Origin: Tsukamurella tyrosinosolvens
Lineage (GTDB): Bacteria > Actinomycetota > Actinomycetes > Mycobacteriales > Mycobacteriaceae
DNA: 64,000 nt
Reading direction: 5' to 3'
Assembly (NCBI RefSeq): GCF_900104775.1
Contig: NZ_FNSA01000003.1
Location: forward strand, 3,286,001-3,350,000
Part shown: piece by piece, positions 20,500 through 29,721 of the stretch
Position numbering within the stretch: position 1 is the first letter of the stretch
Layout of the letters: every line of letters starts with the position of its first letter
Made by a program: the position numbers and the translations under genes
Notes under the pieces: model-generated
What the model was told of the DNA's origin: nothing
The model's input: the letters and a program-made list of their open reading frames with translations, nothing else
The model's database searches: none

Positions 20500-22464
20500 A
20501 TGGAATTGTCGACCAGGCAACGCACGACGCTGTCCGCCATCGTCGACTCCTTCGCCCCGGGAGACGGGGTCGCCATCCCCTCCGCGAGCGATCTACGGGC
20601 CGGTGACCTGGCCGTTTCCTACGCCGACCGCAGCCCGCGCGACAGCGACGGGGTCACGCTCGCGCAGTCCCTGTCACTCTTCGACAACCGCGTGTTCTGC
20701 ACCACTGTGCTGGGCACCCGGGGGCAGCGTTTCGCCGACCTCTCGACGGCCGAGCGTGAGCGCGTCCTGATCGACCTGTCCCGGTCACGGTTCGTGCAGA
20801 AGCGGATGCTGTTCAAGCGCCTGCGCAACATCGCGCTGCTCGCCTACTACGCCGCCGGCGGCGCCGACGGCGAGCACGGGCCGGGTTCCGAGCTGATGGC
20901 CGCGATCGGGTACCCGCGGCAGGCACCCATGAAGAAGCCGCGCGCCCGCGCCCTGCGCGCGCAGCGGCCCCTCTCCCCCGCGCGGTACGAGATCGACGCC
21001 TCGACCGCGTGCGACGTGGTGGTGATCGGCTCCGGCGCGGGCGGCGCGGTGGCCGCGGCCGCGCTCGCCGAGGCGGGACTCGACGTGCTGGTCCTCGAGC
21101 GCGGCGAGTACGTCTCCCCCACGGAGGTCGGTGACTCCGACCTCGACAACCTGGCCCAGCTGTACTCGCCGGGGCCGTTCTGGACCGAGAACGCGCAGTC
21201 CTACCTGCTGACCTCGCGCTGCCTCGGCGGCGGCACGACGGTCTCGCACGGCGGCTACTTCCTCCCGCCCGAGGAGGTGCGCGCGGACTGGGCGGCCCGG
21301 GGCGTCGAGACCGGGCCCACGCTCGACGCCGCCCTCGCGGAGGTGTGGCAGCGCTCGGGGGTCTCCGACGGTGCCGGTACGCCCTCGGCCCGCGACGTGA
21401 TCCTCGAGAAGGGGTGCCGCGCGCTCGACCTGCCCGTGCGGTCCGTGAGCCTGGCGGACGACTTCGAGTCGGAGGGCCGCTGGGGTCCGTCCAGCCGGGT
21501 CGCGGCGCGACAGGACGCCGGCCGCACCTGGCTGCGCGACGCCGAGAAGAAGGGCGCGCGCATCGTGACCGGCGCGCAGGCCCGGTCGATCGAGACGCAG
21601 GGCGGGCGCGCCCGCACCGTGATCGCGCGGACCTCGGGCGGATCGTGGCTCACCGTGCGCTGCAGCGCCGTCGTGGTGGCCGCGGGCGGCTTCGAGACCC
21701 CTGCGCTGCTCGCCCGCTCGGGCATCGGCGGCCAGCACGTGGGCAAACACCTGCACCTGCACCCGACGGCCACCGCGGTCGGACTCTTCGGCGAGGTCGT
21801 CGACCCGTGGCTGGGCGCACCGTCGACGCGCTTCAGCGACGCGCACGCGAACCTCGACGGCAAGGGCTTCGGCGTGCGCTACGAGACCGCGCCGCTCACC
21901 CCCGCGCTGGCGTCGAGCTTCGTGCCCTGGCGCAACCCCGTCGAGCACCTCAACGTGATGCGCCAGTTCCCGCACCTGTCGATCGTGCGGGTCGTGCTGC
22001 GCGACCGGGGCGCGGGCGAGGTGGCGATGGACGCCTCCGGCGAGCCGTCCGTGCGCTACGACCTGGCGGAGGCCGACCGGACGAACCTGCGGACCGGCGT
22101 GGACACCGCGGTCCGCATTCTGGAGGCCGCCGGGGCACGGCGGATCTTCACTGGCCAGCAGCGCGGGGGCGACCACGTGCCCGGCGACCGCCCCGTCGAA
22201 CAGTTCCTCGAGCGCTCGCACGCGGCCGGGTACGGCGTCGGCGAGATCGCGCTCGGCGCGCAGGACCCGATGAGTACCGCCCGGATGGCGTCCTCCGAGC
22301 GCCGCGGCGCGGCGAACCCGGAGGGCGCGCTGTGGGACGTGCCGAACGTGGTGATCGCCGACGCCTCGGCCCTGCCGACGGCGAGCGGCGTCCACCCGAT
22401 CGGCGTGGTGCAGGCGCTCGCACTGCGCAACGCCCGGGCCCTGGCCGCCCGCCTCAAGGGCTAG
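20500..22464 (+). CDS. GMC-family FAD-dependent oxidoreductase
   Basis: A 654-residue flavoprotein. After an N-terminal helical region of about 170 residues ([20 protein letters not shown]...) similar to long-chain alcohol oxidase-like proteins, the FAD-binding motif [19 protein letters not shown] lies near residues 172-195. [16 protein letters not shown] and the C-terminal [18 protein letters not shown] region (GMC_oxred_C, with active-site His) follow. Likely oxidises an alcohol or sterol-like substrate; the substrate is unknown. The ATG at 20500 is favoured by the 6-nt spacing to TACGTT; an ATG at 20467 would add 11 residues. It sits between pyrR (divergent) and nusB (convergent), 4 bp from the nusB stop. 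Confidence 0.85.
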   Translation: MELSTRQRTTLSAIVDSFAPGDGVAIPSASDLRAGDLAVSYADRSPRDSDGVTLAQSLSLFDNRVFCTTVLGTRGQRFADLSTAERERVLIDLSRSRFVQKRMLFKRLRNIALLAYYAAGGADGEHGPGSELMAAIGYPRQAPMKKPRARALRAQRPLSPARYEIDASTACDVVVIGSGAGGAVAAAALAEAGLDVLVLERGEYVSPTEVGDSDLDNLAQLYSPGPFWTENAQSYLLTSRCLGGGTTVSHGGYFLPPEEVRADWAARGVETGPTLDAALAEVWQRSGVSDGAGTPSARDVILEKGCRALDLPVRSVSLADDFESEGRWGPSSRVAARQDAGRTWLRDAEKKGARIVTGAQARSIETQGGRARTVIARTSGGSWLTVRCSAVVVAAGGFETPALLARSGIGGQHVGKHLHLHPTATAVGLFGEVVDPWLGAPSTRFSDAHANLDGKGFGVRYETAPLTPALASSFVPWRNPVEHLNVMRQFPHLSIVRVVLRDRGAGEVAMDASGEPSVRYDLAEADRTNLRTGVDTAVRILEAAGARRIFTGQQRGGDHVPGDRPVEQFLERSHAAGYGVGEIALGAQDPMSTARMASSERRGAANPEGALWDVPNVVIADASALPTASGVHPIGVVQALALRNARALAARLKG

Positions 22465-22468
22465 CGGG

Positions 22469-22966
22469 CTACTCCGCGCGGTCGGCGGGTTCGGCCGCGG
22501 CGGCGGCCCGGACCTGCGGCGCGAGCGTCGCGACCTTGCCGAGCACCCCGTTGAGGTACGTCGGCGACTCGTCGGTCGAGAGCTCCTTGGCGAGCTCGAC
22601 GGCCTCGTCGACCACGACGGCCGGGGGCACGTCGACGGCGTTGAAGAGCTCCCAGACGGCGATGCGGAGGATCGCGCGGTCCACGGCCGGGAGCCGCGTG
22701 AGCGTCCAGCCGGTGAGGTGCGAGGAGATCACGGAATCGATCTGGTCGCCGTCGAGGCCCACGCCGGTGACCAGGGTGGCGGTGTACTCGGACACCGGGG
22801 CGACCGCCGCGTCGTCCGCGGCGAGCTGCCGCCGCTCGGCGAGCAGGCCGTCGAGGTCGGTGACGCCGCGCGCCTCCGCCTCGAACAGCAGGTCGACGGC
22901 GCGCTTGCGCGCCCGGTGTCGGGCGCCCGACTTCTTCGGGCGCCGGTTGTCAGACTGCTCGGGCAC
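22469..22966 (-). CDS. nusB: Transcription antitermination factor NusB
   Basis: A 165-residue all-helical protein that, with NusE (S10), binds boxA RNA and supports rRNA transcription. Recognised by [36 protein letters not shown] and [20 protein letters not shown], then LNGVLGKVA. Translation starts at a GTG directly after the TAA of efp (TAAGTG) without its own ribosome-binding site, so it is coupled to efp. A C-terminal Ala-rich tail is slightly longer than usual. Confidence 0.95.
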   Translation of the reverse strand: MPEQSDNRRPKKSGARHRARKRAVDLLFEAEARGVTDLDGLLAERRQLAADDAAVAPVSEYTATLVTGVGLDGDQIDSVISSHLTGWTLTRLPAVDRAILRIAVWELFNAVDVPPAVVVDEAVELAKELSTDESPTYLNGVLGKVATLAPQVRAAAAAEPADRAE

Positions 22967-23530
22967 TTAGGAGTTCACGCGCCCCAGGTAGCCGCCGTCA
23001 CGGGTGTCGACCTTGAGCTTGTCGCCGGTGTTGATGAACAGCGGGACGTTGATCTCGGCGCCGGTCTCCAGCGTGGCGGGCTTGGTGCCGCCGGTGGAGC
23101 GGTCGCCCTGCAGGCCCGGATCGGTGTGCTGGACCACGTACTCGGCCGAGATCGGGAGCTCGACGAAGAGCGCCTCACCCTCGTGCATCGAGACCTGGAC
23201 CTGCATGTTCTCCAGGAGGAACTTCGCGCCGTCGCCGACCTTGGCCTCGTCCAGGTTGATCTGGTCGTAGGTCTCGCCGTCCATGAAGACGTAGTCGGTG
23301 CCGTCGTGGTACAGGTAGCTGAAGTCACGCCGGTCGACGGTGGCGACCTCGACCTTGACGCCCGCGTTGAAGGTCTTGTCGACCGTCTTGCCCGAGACCA
23401 CGTTCTTGAGCTTCGTGCGCACGAAGGCGGGGCCCTTGCCCGGCTTCACGTGCTGGAACTCGATGATCTGCCACAGCTGGCCCTCCTGGTTGAGGACCAG
23501 GCCGTTCTTGAAATCAGCAGTCGATGCCAC
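22967..23530 (-). CDS. efp: Elongation factor P
   Basis: A 187-residue factor that relieves ribosome stalling at polyproline stretches. Three beta-barrel domains are evident: the KOW-like N-domain with [19 protein letters not shown] (the exposed loop contains the modifiable Lys position), the central OB domain ([20 protein letters not shown]) and the C-terminal OB domain ending in [15 protein letters not shown]. Starts at GTG. It lies between pepQ and nusB, the conserved actinobacterial order. Confidence 0.97.
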   Translation of the reverse strand: MASTADFKNGLVLNQEGQLWQIIEFQHVKPGKGPAFVRTKLKNVVSGKTVDKTFNAGVKVEVATVDRRDFSYLYHDGTDYVFMDGETYDQINLDEAKVGDGAKFLLENMQVQVSMHEGEALFVELPISAEYVVQHTDPGLQGDRSTGGTKPATLETGAEINVPLFINTGDKLKVDTRDGGYLGRVNS

Positions 23531-23545
23531 GGTGTGTCGATTCTC

Positions 23546-24625
23546 CTAGAGTGCGATCAAGTCTTTGGTGGTGCGCGTCAGCAGTTCCGGCCCGTCCGCA
23601 CGGACCACGAGGGTGTCCTCGATGCGGACTCCACCACGACCCGGGAGGTACACACCCGGCTCCACGGTGACCACAGCACCGTCGGACAGTGTACCGCTGC
23701 CGAGTTTGCCCAGCGTCGGGGCTTCGTGGATCTGCACGCCGACGCCGTGGCCGAGGCCGTGCAGGAACTGCTCGCCGTACCCCGCGGCCTCGATCACGGA
23801 GCGCGCCGCGCCGTCGATCGCGCGGACGTCGGCGCCGGGCACGAGGGCATCCCGGCCGGCGGTCTGGGCGGCGCGGACCAGGTCGTAGATCTCGCGCTGC
23901 CAGGCGGCGGGCTCGCCCAGGACGAAGGTGCGCGTCTCGTCGGCGTGGTAGCCGCGGAAGCGGGCGCCGAAGTCGATCTTGACGAAGTCGCCGGTGGCGA
24001 GGACGGCATCGGTGGGCCGGTGGTGCGGGATCGCCGAGTTCGGCCCGGCGGCGACGATGGTCTCGAAGGCGACGGCCTCCGCGCCGAACTCGTACATCAG
24101 GTTCTCGAGCCGCCGCGCGACCTGCGCCTCCGTGGCCCCGGGGCGGATCGCGCCCTCCTCGACGAGGGCGGCGAGCGCCTGGTCGCTGATCGCGCAGGCG
24201 CGGCGGAGCAGCTCGATCTCGCCGTCGTCCTTGACCTCGCGGAGCGCCTCGACGAGGCGGGTCGTCGGGACCAGGCGCGCCTCGGGCGCGAGCCGGGCGT
24301 GGTCGGCGTAGCTCAGCGCCGTCGCCTCGAAGCCGACGGTGCCGTCCGCCTCCGCCAGGAGCGCCTTCGCGACGTCCCGCTCGATGACGGCTCGCAGGTC
24401 GCCGGACTGCTCCGCGACCTGGGTGAGGTAGCGGCCGTCGGTGGCGATCGCGTCGCCGGACGGATCGGCGCCGACGAGGACCGCCCCGTTCGAGCCGGTG
24501 AACCCGGCGAGGTAGCGGACGTTGTCGAGGTCGGTGACGAGCAGTGCGTCGAGGGCGGGCTCGTGGCTCGCGAGGGCGGCGCGGAGGGTGTCGCGGCGGC
24601 GGGCGTGGTCGTGGGTCTGCGGCAT
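23546..24625 (-). CDS. pepQ: M24 family Xaa-Pro peptidase
   Basis: A 359-residue creatinase-type metallopeptidase cleaving Xaa-Pro bonds. The N-terminal creatinase domain contains VTDLDNVRYLAGFTGSNGAV. The catalytic pita-bread domain has the metal ligands in KIDFGARFRGYHADETRTF (two Asp), HGLGHGVGVQIHEAP (His), VVTVEPGVYLPG (Glu) and VRIEDTLVV (Glu). ATG at 24625 lies 6 nt after a TACCGT hexamer, suggesting a leaderless promoter for the pepQ-efp-nusB operon. The gap to efp is 15 bp. Confidence 0.94.
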   Translation of the reverse strand: MPQTHDHARRRDTLRAALASHEPALDALLVTDLDNVRYLAGFTGSNGAVLVGADPSGDAIATDGRYLTQVAEQSGDLRAVIERDVAKALLAEADGTVGFEATALSYADHARLAPEARLVPTTRLVEALREVKDDGEIELLRRACAISDQALAALVEEGAIRPGATEAQVARRLENLMYEFGAEAVAFETIVAAGPNSAIPHHRPTDAVLATGDFVKIDFGARFRGYHADETRTFVLGEPAAWQREIYDLVRAAQTAGRDALVPGADVRAIDGAARSVIEAAGYGEQFLHGLGHGVGVQIHEAPTLGKLGSGTLSDGAVVTVEPGVYLPGRGGVRIEDTLVVRADGPELLTRTTKDLIAL

Positions 24626-24631
24626 CCTGCC

Positions 24632-24637
24632 ACGGTA
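24632..24637 (-). promoter_or_regulatory. -10 hexamer of pepQ-efp-nusB (leaderless)
   Basis: TACCGT on the minus strand, 6 nt before the ATG at 24625. Confidence 0.5.
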
Positions 24638-24671
24638 TCGCGGCGCGACGGTCGCGCGCCGCCGCGCGGCG

Positions 24672-25208
24672 TCAGACCGTCGCGCGCGCGACGACCGTGA
24701 CCTCGTCGGTCACCTGGAGGGTGCCCATCATGAGGGAGAAGGGCTTGATCCCGAAGTCGGTCTGCCGCACGGGGACGGCGGTGGCGAGTGCCGGGGCGGG
24801 CACGGCGTCCTCGTAGACGAGGGCGAAGTCGCACGGCCGAGTGGTGCCGCAGATCGACAGCTCGCCGCGCACGCGGAAGCCGTTCTCCGAGGCCTCGATG
24901 GTGGTGGAGCGGTACTCGATCGCCGGGTTCGCCTTGACCTTGAGCGAGCGGTGCGCGTTCGCGGTCGCGACCGCACGCTCCGGTGCGCTCAACGGGGTGA
25001 GCCCGCCCTCGCCGGAGACGACCTCCAGGGAGGCCGCGTCGACGGTGACCGCGAGGGAGACGGGCCGGTCGCCGTCGACCTCGACGACAGCCCGCCACGC
25101 GGTGGGCGCGAGCACCAGGCGGTGGCCGAGCCGGGCGGACCGCCCGGCCACCCCGGTGTGCACCTCCAGCACGCCGCTGGACTGATCGATGGTCCTGGTA
25201 TCGCTCAC
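24672..25208 (-). CDS. YceI-family protein
   Basis: A 178-residue lipocalin-like protein of the YceI family, members of which bind polyisoprenoid-type lipids. Seen: TRTIDQSSGVLEVHTGVAG, VTVDAASLEVVSGEGG and FRVRGELSICGTTRP, with a C-terminal VTVVARATV strand. There is no signal peptide from the chosen start, so it may be cytoplasmic, unlike E. coli YceI. The GTG at 25208 lies 7 nt after TACATT (25216-25221); a longer frame would add 21 Arg-rich residues. Confidence 0.85.
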   Translation of the reverse strand: MSDTRTIDQSSGVLEVHTGVAGRSARLGHRLVLAPTAWRAVVEVDGDRPVSLAVTVDAASLEVVSGEGGLTPLSAPERAVATANAHRSLKVKANPAIEYRSTTIEASENGFRVRGELSICGTTRPCDFALVYEDAVPAPALATAVPVRQTDFGIKPFSLMMGTLQVTDEVTVVARATV

Positions 25209-25215
25209 GATGACG

Positions 25216-25221
25216 AATGTA
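25216..25221 (-). promoter_or_regulatory. -10 hexamer of the YceI gene (leaderless)
   Basis: TACATT on the minus strand, 7 nt before the GTG at 25208. Confidence 0.5.
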
Positions 25222-25245
25222 CCGGCGGACGGGCGCCGGCACCGG

Positions 25246-25611
25246 TCACGCCGGGGCCTCCTGCAGGGCACGGACCTCCACCCGGCTGCGGAGGGCTCGG
25301 GAGGCCTTCTTGGTCCACTCGATCGCGTCGTCCTCGTTGTCGGCCTCGATCACCCAGAAGCCGCCGAGGTACTCGGGCGCCTCCACGAAGGGGCCCGGAG
25401 TGAACACCGGGGCGTCGCCGGACGCGTCGACGGTCGTCGCGGTCGACGGCGGATGCAGGCCGCCGGCGAAGACGAACGCCCCGGTCGACTGGAGCTCGGT
25501 GTTGAACGCCTCGACCTCGGCGATGAGGGCCTCCAGTTCGGCGGGGTCGATGTCCGCCATGGTCGTCTCCGCGGCGGAGTCGTGCGGAAGGCTGAGGAAG
25601 TACTGGGTCAT
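25246..25611 (-). CDS. YciI/DGPF-domain protein
   Basis: A 121-residue ferredoxin-like-fold protein of the YCII-related (DGPF) family: MTQYFLSLPHDS at the start, FNTELQSTGAFVFAGGLHPP, FTPGPFVEAPEYLGGFWVIE (the DGP-F segment reads TPGPF here) and DEDDAIEWTKKA-like residues. These proteins often accompany ECF sigma factors; none is nearby. The ATG has AAGGAG 6 nt upstream. It stands alone between the YceI gene and the LuxR-type regulator, all on the minus strand. Biochemical role unknown. Confidence 0.85.
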   Translation of the reverse strand: MTQYFLSLPHDSAAETTMADIDPAELEALIAEVEAFNTELQSTGAFVFAGGLHPPSTATTVDASGDAPVFTPGPFVEAPEYLGGFWVIEADNEDDAIEWTKKASRALRSRVEVRALQEAPA

Positions 25612-25690
25612 GATCGCTCCTTGGTCGCGGTGTCCGGTGCGGGCGGTTCCGCCCTACGAAGAACGCTACGAGCGGGCGCCGCGCCGCGGA

Positions 25691-28447
25691 TCAGTCACGA
25701 TGACCGGGTTCCGGGTGCGGACCGACGGGGCCGTGCTCCTGCGCGACGATCCCGGCCAGGTCGCCGCGCGCGGCGACGCCGAGCTTGGGGTACGCGTTGT
25801 ACAGGTGGTAGCCCACCGTGCGGGGGCTGAGGAAGAGCTGCGCCGCGATCTCCTTGTTGGTGCCGCCCGCGGCGGCGAGCCGCACCACCTGCAGCTCCTG
25901 CGGCGTGAGCCGGTTGAGGGGGCCGGCGCTGCGCCGCCCCGCCCCGGAGTCGCCCAGGGCCGCCAGCTCGGTGCGGGCACGTTCCGCCCAGAGCACGGCA
26001 CCGATGTCCTCGAACCCGGCGAGCGCGGCGCCGAGCTGCGCCCGCGCCTCGGTCCGGCGCCGCCGGCGGCGCAGCCACTCCCCGTGGGCCAGCCGGGTGC
26101 GGGCCACGTCGTATCCGCCGGCCGCGTCCTCGTGCAGCCGCAGCGCGCCGAGGTAGAGGTCCTCGGCCTCGTCGTCGGGGGCGAGCAGGGCGCGGCAGCG
26201 GAGCGCGAGGCCGTCGGTCACGGGCCGGCCGACGGCCCCGGCCCACGCCGCGAACTCGCCGAGCGGCGCGGCCGCCCGCTCCGGCGCTCCGACGCGCACG
26301 GCCGCTTCCACCAGATCGGGGACGGCCCGCAGCAGGACGTCGCGCCGGGCCGGGCCGGTGCACACCGACTCCAGCGCGATCAGCGCGTCCGCGTACCGCG
26401 CCGCGGCGAGGTCGAGCACGCCGATCCCCCACGTTCCGATGTCGGCGTCGACGCGGTGCCGGCTCCGCGCCTCGGGCAGGACCCGTTCGGCGAGGGCTCG
26501 GCAGGCCTCCTGCTCCCCCGCGACCGCGAGCAGCCACACCTCGAGCGAGCGGTGCGCGAGCCACTCCGTGCGGTTCCCCAGCTCCTCGCTCACCGCGGCG
26601 CCCTCCGCGACGCAGGCACGCGCATCGGCGAACTCCCCGCGGAGCAGCCTGGCGACGGCCTGGACACCGAGGCAGTACGGGATCCAGCCCAGGGCGCCCT
26701 CCGCGCGTGCCGCATCGAGCATCGCCTCGACGACGGGCACGACCTCGTCCTCCCGCGCGGTGAGCAGACCGGTGATCGCCGCAGTGATGGCGTGGGTCAG
26801 CGGGCCGCCGCCGTCCGTCCCGGGCGGGCGCATGCGGGCGACGGCGAGTCCCGGGCGACCGTCGGCGAGCTCGGCCCAGCCCAGGAGCGCATCCACCACG
26901 CCACGCCACTCCTCGGGCGGGATGAAGTCGCGCAGCACCGCGGCGACCTCCTGGAGCAGGTCGCCCGCTGCGCCGTGCCGGGCGGCGTGCCCGGCTTCGT
27001 ACAGGGCGAGCGCGGTGCGGAGCGGATCGTCGTCGAGCGTCGACCGCGCCGCCGCGAGGGTGAGCTCGGCGTCCGCGCGCGGGGACTCCCGTTCGTAGGC
27101 GACGGCGCCGAGGACGTACGTCGCGTCCGCGCGCACTCCGGCGTCGCCGCTCAGCGAGAGGGCCTCGGAGGCGAGTCGCTGCGCGCGGTCGGGGCGTCCG
27201 CCGTCGTAGGCGGCCTGCGCCGCCAGCGCGACCCGCGCCGCTCTGCGCTCGCCGTCCTCGCTGAGCCGTGCCGCGCGGTCGTAGGCGATCGACACGGCCA
27301 TGGCGCCGCCGCGGTGGCGGGCGCGCTCCGCGACGCCGTCGAGCTCGGCGGCGACCGTTTCGGCCGGAGTCGGCGTCGCGGCGGCGAGGTGCCAGGCCCT
27401 CCGGTCCGCGTCACCCGCCGTCACCCGCGCGTAGGCGCGATGCACAGCGAGGCGCTGGGGCAGCGGCTCGCCGCGGTAGGCGGCGGACCGGACCAGCGGG
27501 TGCCGGAAGTCGATCCGCTCGGAGATCCGGACCAGGCCCGCCGCTTCCGCCGGCGCGAGGTCGGCGATCGCGCCGCCGAGGTCCTCGATCACCCGCACGA
27601 TCGTGCCCAGCGGGGCCGCGGAGTCCGCCGCGGCCACGAGCAGCGCCCGGCGCGCGGGTTCGGGGAGGGCCGCGATCTGCCCGCGGAAGGCGTCTTGCAC
27701 GCGCAGCGGCGCCGCCAGCGCGCCCACCGGGCCGACGGTGTCCGACGGTGCGCCGTCGGCCGACCGCGGCACGGCCCCGAGCTCGATGAGCGCGAGCGGA
27801 TTGCCCGCCGATTCCTCGAGGACGCGGGCCCGCAGCAGATCGTCGATCCCCGGCGCGTGGGCGTCCAGCACGCGGGCGGACTCGCGGGCGTCGAGGCCGT
27901 GCAGCGGGATCGTGTCCACGCCCGGGGTCGCGAACGGCATCGACGTCTCGCGCACGGCGAACAGCAGCGCGACGGGGTCGGCGGCGAACCGGCGCGCGGC
28001 GAAGAGCAGCGCCTCGGCCGAGCCGCGGTCGAGCCACTGCAGGTCGTCGACGACGACCAGAAGCGGTGCCTCGTCGGACAGATCGGCGAGCAGTGCCAGT
28101 GCTCCCGCCGACACGAGGAAGCGGTTGGGCGCTTCGCCCTCGGCGAGCCCGAACGCCGTGCGCAGGGCGGCTGCCTGCGGCGCGGGGAGCGCGTCGAGTC
28201 GCGACAGGTGCGGCCGCAGCAGCTGGTGCAGGCCGCCGTGCGCCAGTTCGGCGTCGGACTCGATGCCGGCGCCGCGGATCACCCGCATGCCCGTCGCCTC
28301 CGCCCGCTGCGCGGCGTGCTCGAGGAGCGCGGACTTACCGATGCCGGGTTCGCCGCGGACGACGAGGGCGCCGCCGCGGTCGGCGCGCGCGCCGGCGAGC
28401 AACCGGTCGATCCGCGCGCTCTCGCCGTCCCTGCCCACCAGCGCCAC
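25691..28447 (-). CDS. Large ATP-binding LuxR-family regulator (LAL type)
   Basis: A 918-residue LAL-type transcription regulator. The N-terminal AAA/STAND ATPase has Walker A GEPGIGKSALL (about residues 32-42) and Walker B LLVVVDDLQWLDRGSAEAL. A long TPR-like helical region follows. The C-terminal LuxR (GerE) helix-turn-helix is LTPQELQVVRLAAAGGTNKE...AAQLFLSPRTVGYHLYN, at about residues 850-905. Such proteins activate catabolic or antibiotic genes on sensing an inducer. The target is not evident; neighbouring YciI-like, YceI and DUF385 genes are candidates. The GTG start lies 6 nt after TAGGGT. Confidence 0.9.
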   Translation of the reverse strand: MALVGRDGESARIDRLLAGARADRGGALVVRGEPGIGKSALLEHAAQRAEATGMRVIRGAGIESDAELAHGGLHQLLRPHLSRLDALPAPQAAALRTAFGLAEGEAPNRFLVSAGALALLADLSDEAPLLVVVDDLQWLDRGSAEALLFAARRFAADPVALLFAVRETSMPFATPGVDTIPLHGLDARESARVLDAHAPGIDDLLRARVLEESAGNPLALIELGAVPRSADGAPSDTVGPVGALAAPLRVQDAFRGQIAALPEPARRALLVAAADSAAPLGTIVRVIEDLGGAIADLAPAEAAGLVRISERIDFRHPLVRSAAYRGEPLPQRLAVHRAYARVTAGDADRRAWHLAAATPTPAETVAAELDGVAERARHRGGAMAVSIAYDRAARLSEDGERRAARVALAAQAAYDGGRPDRAQRLASEALSLSGDAGVRADATYVLGAVAYERESPRADAELTLAAARSTLDDDPLRTALALYEAGHAARHGAAGDLLQEVAAVLRDFIPPEEWRGVVDALLGWAELADGRPGLAVARMRPPGTDGGGPLTHAITAAITGLLTAREDEVVPVVEAMLDAARAEGALGWIPYCLGVQAVARLLRGEFADARACVAEGAAVSEELGNRTEWLAHRSLEVWLLAVAGEQEACRALAERVLPEARSRHRVDADIGTWGIGVLDLAAARYADALIALESVCTGPARRDVLLRAVPDLVEAAVRVGAPERAAAPLGEFAAWAGAVGRPVTDGLALRCRALLAPDDEAEDLYLGALRLHEDAAGGYDVARTRLAHGEWLRRRRRRTEARAQLGAALAGFEDIGAVLWAERARTELAALGDSGAGRRSAGPLNRLTPQELQVVRLAAAGGTNKEIAAQLFLSPRTVGYHLYNAYPKLGVAARGDLAGIVAQEHGPVGPHPEPGHRD

Positions 28448-28453
28448 GCGGCC

Positions 28454-28459
28454 ACCCTA
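28454..28459 (-). promoter_or_regulatory. -10 hexamer of the LAL regulator gene (leaderless)
   Basis: TAGGGT on the minus strand, 6 nt before the GTG at 28447. Confidence 0.45.
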
Positions 28460-28487
28460 TCGGGGCCGGCGGGCGGCGCGGGGCCGG

Positions 28488-28943
28488 TCAGGCGCGGTGG
28501 ATCGCGAACACCGGGTAGCGGACCGCGGCGGCCGCGAGCTCGTCGTCGGTGCTGTCGGCGGAGAGGCCGGGGAAGAAGGCGCCCACCTCCCAGGCCCACT
28601 TGCGCAGGTAGGCGCGCAGCACGGGCACCTTGGCGGCCGGGTCCGTGATCTCGGTGGCGGTGAACGGCACGGCGGCGCGCCCGAGCCGGAGCTCCCCCGC
28701 GCCCGCGGCGCGCATGTTCCGCACCCACTGGGTGACGCCGCGGGCCGCGACGAGATGCTCGGCACCGTCGACGACGAGGACGTTGACGGGGACCGTGCGC
28801 CACTCCCCGGAGGTGCGCCCGCGGACCGCGAGCTCCCTGCTGCCGTAGAGGGAGATCCCGCGTCGCGCGAGCCAGGCGACGGCGTTGTTGAACGCGGTCG
28901 CGGTGCGGCCGGGCCGGACGTGGTCGGCGGCGGGTGCGGTCAT
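28488..28943 (-). CDS. Nitroreductase/deazaflavin-dependent family protein (DUF385)
   Basis: A 151-residue split-beta-barrel protein resembling the deazaflavin (F420)-dependent nitroreductase (Ddn/DUF385) family: RRGISLYGSRELAVRGRTSG, WRTVPVNVLVVDGAEHLVAA and RGVTQWVRNMRAAGAGELRL are characteristic. It probably uses F420H2 to reduce a quinone or similar compound. The ATG at 28943 has GGAGG 7 nt upstream. It is divergent from a TetR gene, and two matching palindromes lie in the 109-bp spacer, one immediately upstream of its Shine-Dalgarno, so repression by that TetR is likely. Confidence 0.82.
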   Translation of the reverse strand: MTAPAADHVRPGRTATAFNNAVAWLARRGISLYGSRELAVRGRTSGEWRTVPVNVLVVDGAEHLVAARGVTQWVRNMRAAGAGELRLGRAAVPFTATEITDPAAKVPVLRAYLRKWAWEVGAFFPGLSADSTDDELAAAAVRYPVFAIHRA

Positions 28944-28959
28944 GAGATCCTCCAAGTGT

Positions 28960-28970
28960 GAGCAGTGCTC
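28960..28970. promoter_or_regulatory. TetR operator candidate 1
   Basis: GAGCAGTGCTC, an 11-bp perfect palindrome around one central base, followed on the plus strand by TCGTTTC. It lies just upstream of the DUF385 ribosome-binding site. It matches the second site 53 bp away over about 17 positions (AGCRGTGCTCTCKTTTC). Confidence 0.65.
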
Positions 28971-29011
28971 TCGTTTCAATCCCATGCTCCGCTGGCGTCG
29001 CGCCATTGTCA

Positions 29012-29024
29012 AGAGCGGTGCTCT
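29012..29024. promoter_or_regulatory. TetR operator candidate 2
   Basis: AGAGCGGTGCTCT, inverted repeat with five-base arms, followed by CTTTTC as in site 1. It adjoins a TTGACA (minus strand, 29007-29012) that could be the -35 of the DUF385 gene, and lies 29 bp before the TetR start. Confidence 0.65.
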
Positions 29025-29052
29025 CTTTTCGGATCAGTGCAATGATCAAGGG

Positions 29053-29721
29053 GTGAACGCCTCCCTCACCGCGCGCGAGCGCGCCCGCGCCGAGCTCACC
29101 GCCGAGATCACCCGCAGCGCGCGGGACCAGCTCCGCGAAGTCGGCGCCGCCGCGCTGTCGCTCCGCGCCGTCGCCCGGGACCTGGGACTGGCCTCGTCGG
29201 CGGTGTACCGCTACTTCCCCAGCCGGGACGCGCTGCTCACGGCGCTGATCACGGACGCGTACACGGCCCTCGGCGACGCGGTCGAGGCGGCGGACGCGGC
29301 GGCCGATGGCCCGCGGGAACGCTGGCTCGCGGCGGGTCACGCGGTGCGGACCTGGGCGCGGGCGCACCCGCACGAGTACACGCTGCTGTACGGCTCGCCC
29401 GTGCCCGGGTACCACGCGCCCGCGGAGACGACGGCCGCCGCGATCCGCACCTCCGGCACCTTCGCCCGCATCGCGACGTGCGGGCACGCGGGCGCCCCGG
29501 CACCGTCGGGCGGGCTCGACGCGCAGATGCGGGCCGCGGCCGAGGTCGTGGCCCCCGACGCCGAGCCGGGGCAGCTCGCGCTGGGCGTGCTCGCCTGGAC
29601 CCAGCTCTTCGGCGCCGTGAGTTTCGAGCTGTTCGGCCAGTACGCGAACACCTTCGAGCCCGCGGACGCGCTCTTCGACTACACCCTCGAGCGCACCGCC
29701 GATCTGCTCGGGCTGTCATGA
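29053..29721 (+). CDS. TetR-family transcriptional regulator
   Basis: A 222-residue TetR protein. The N-terminal DNA-binding domain reads ARAELTAEITRSARDQLREV then LSLRAVARDLGLASSAVYRY and FPSRDALLTALI. The C-terminal domain (WLAAGHAVRTWARAHPHEYT, LYGSPVPGYHAP) fits the WHG-type TetR_C group. The GTG at 29053 is preferred because the frame upstream runs through the operators; an AATGAT hexamer ends 6 nt before it. It should repress the divergent DUF385 gene and itself. Its stop overlaps the next gene (ATGA). Confidence 0.85.
   Translation: MNASLTARERARAELTAEITRSARDQLREVGAAALSLRAVARDLGLASSAVYRYFPSRDALLTALITDAYTALGDAVEAADAAADGPRERWLAAGHAVRTWARAHPHEYTLLYGSPVPGYHAPAETTAAAIRTSGTFARIATCGHAGAPAPSGGLDAQMRAAAEVVAPDAEPGQLALGVLAWTQLFGAVSFELFGQYANTFEPADALFDYTLERTADLLGLS

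Noticed and set aside
25217-28648. Plus-strand open frame of over 1100 codons opposite the LAL regulator.
   Set aside because: Arg- and Gly-rich antisense shadow; the minus-strand frame carries recognisable ATPase and LuxR domains.
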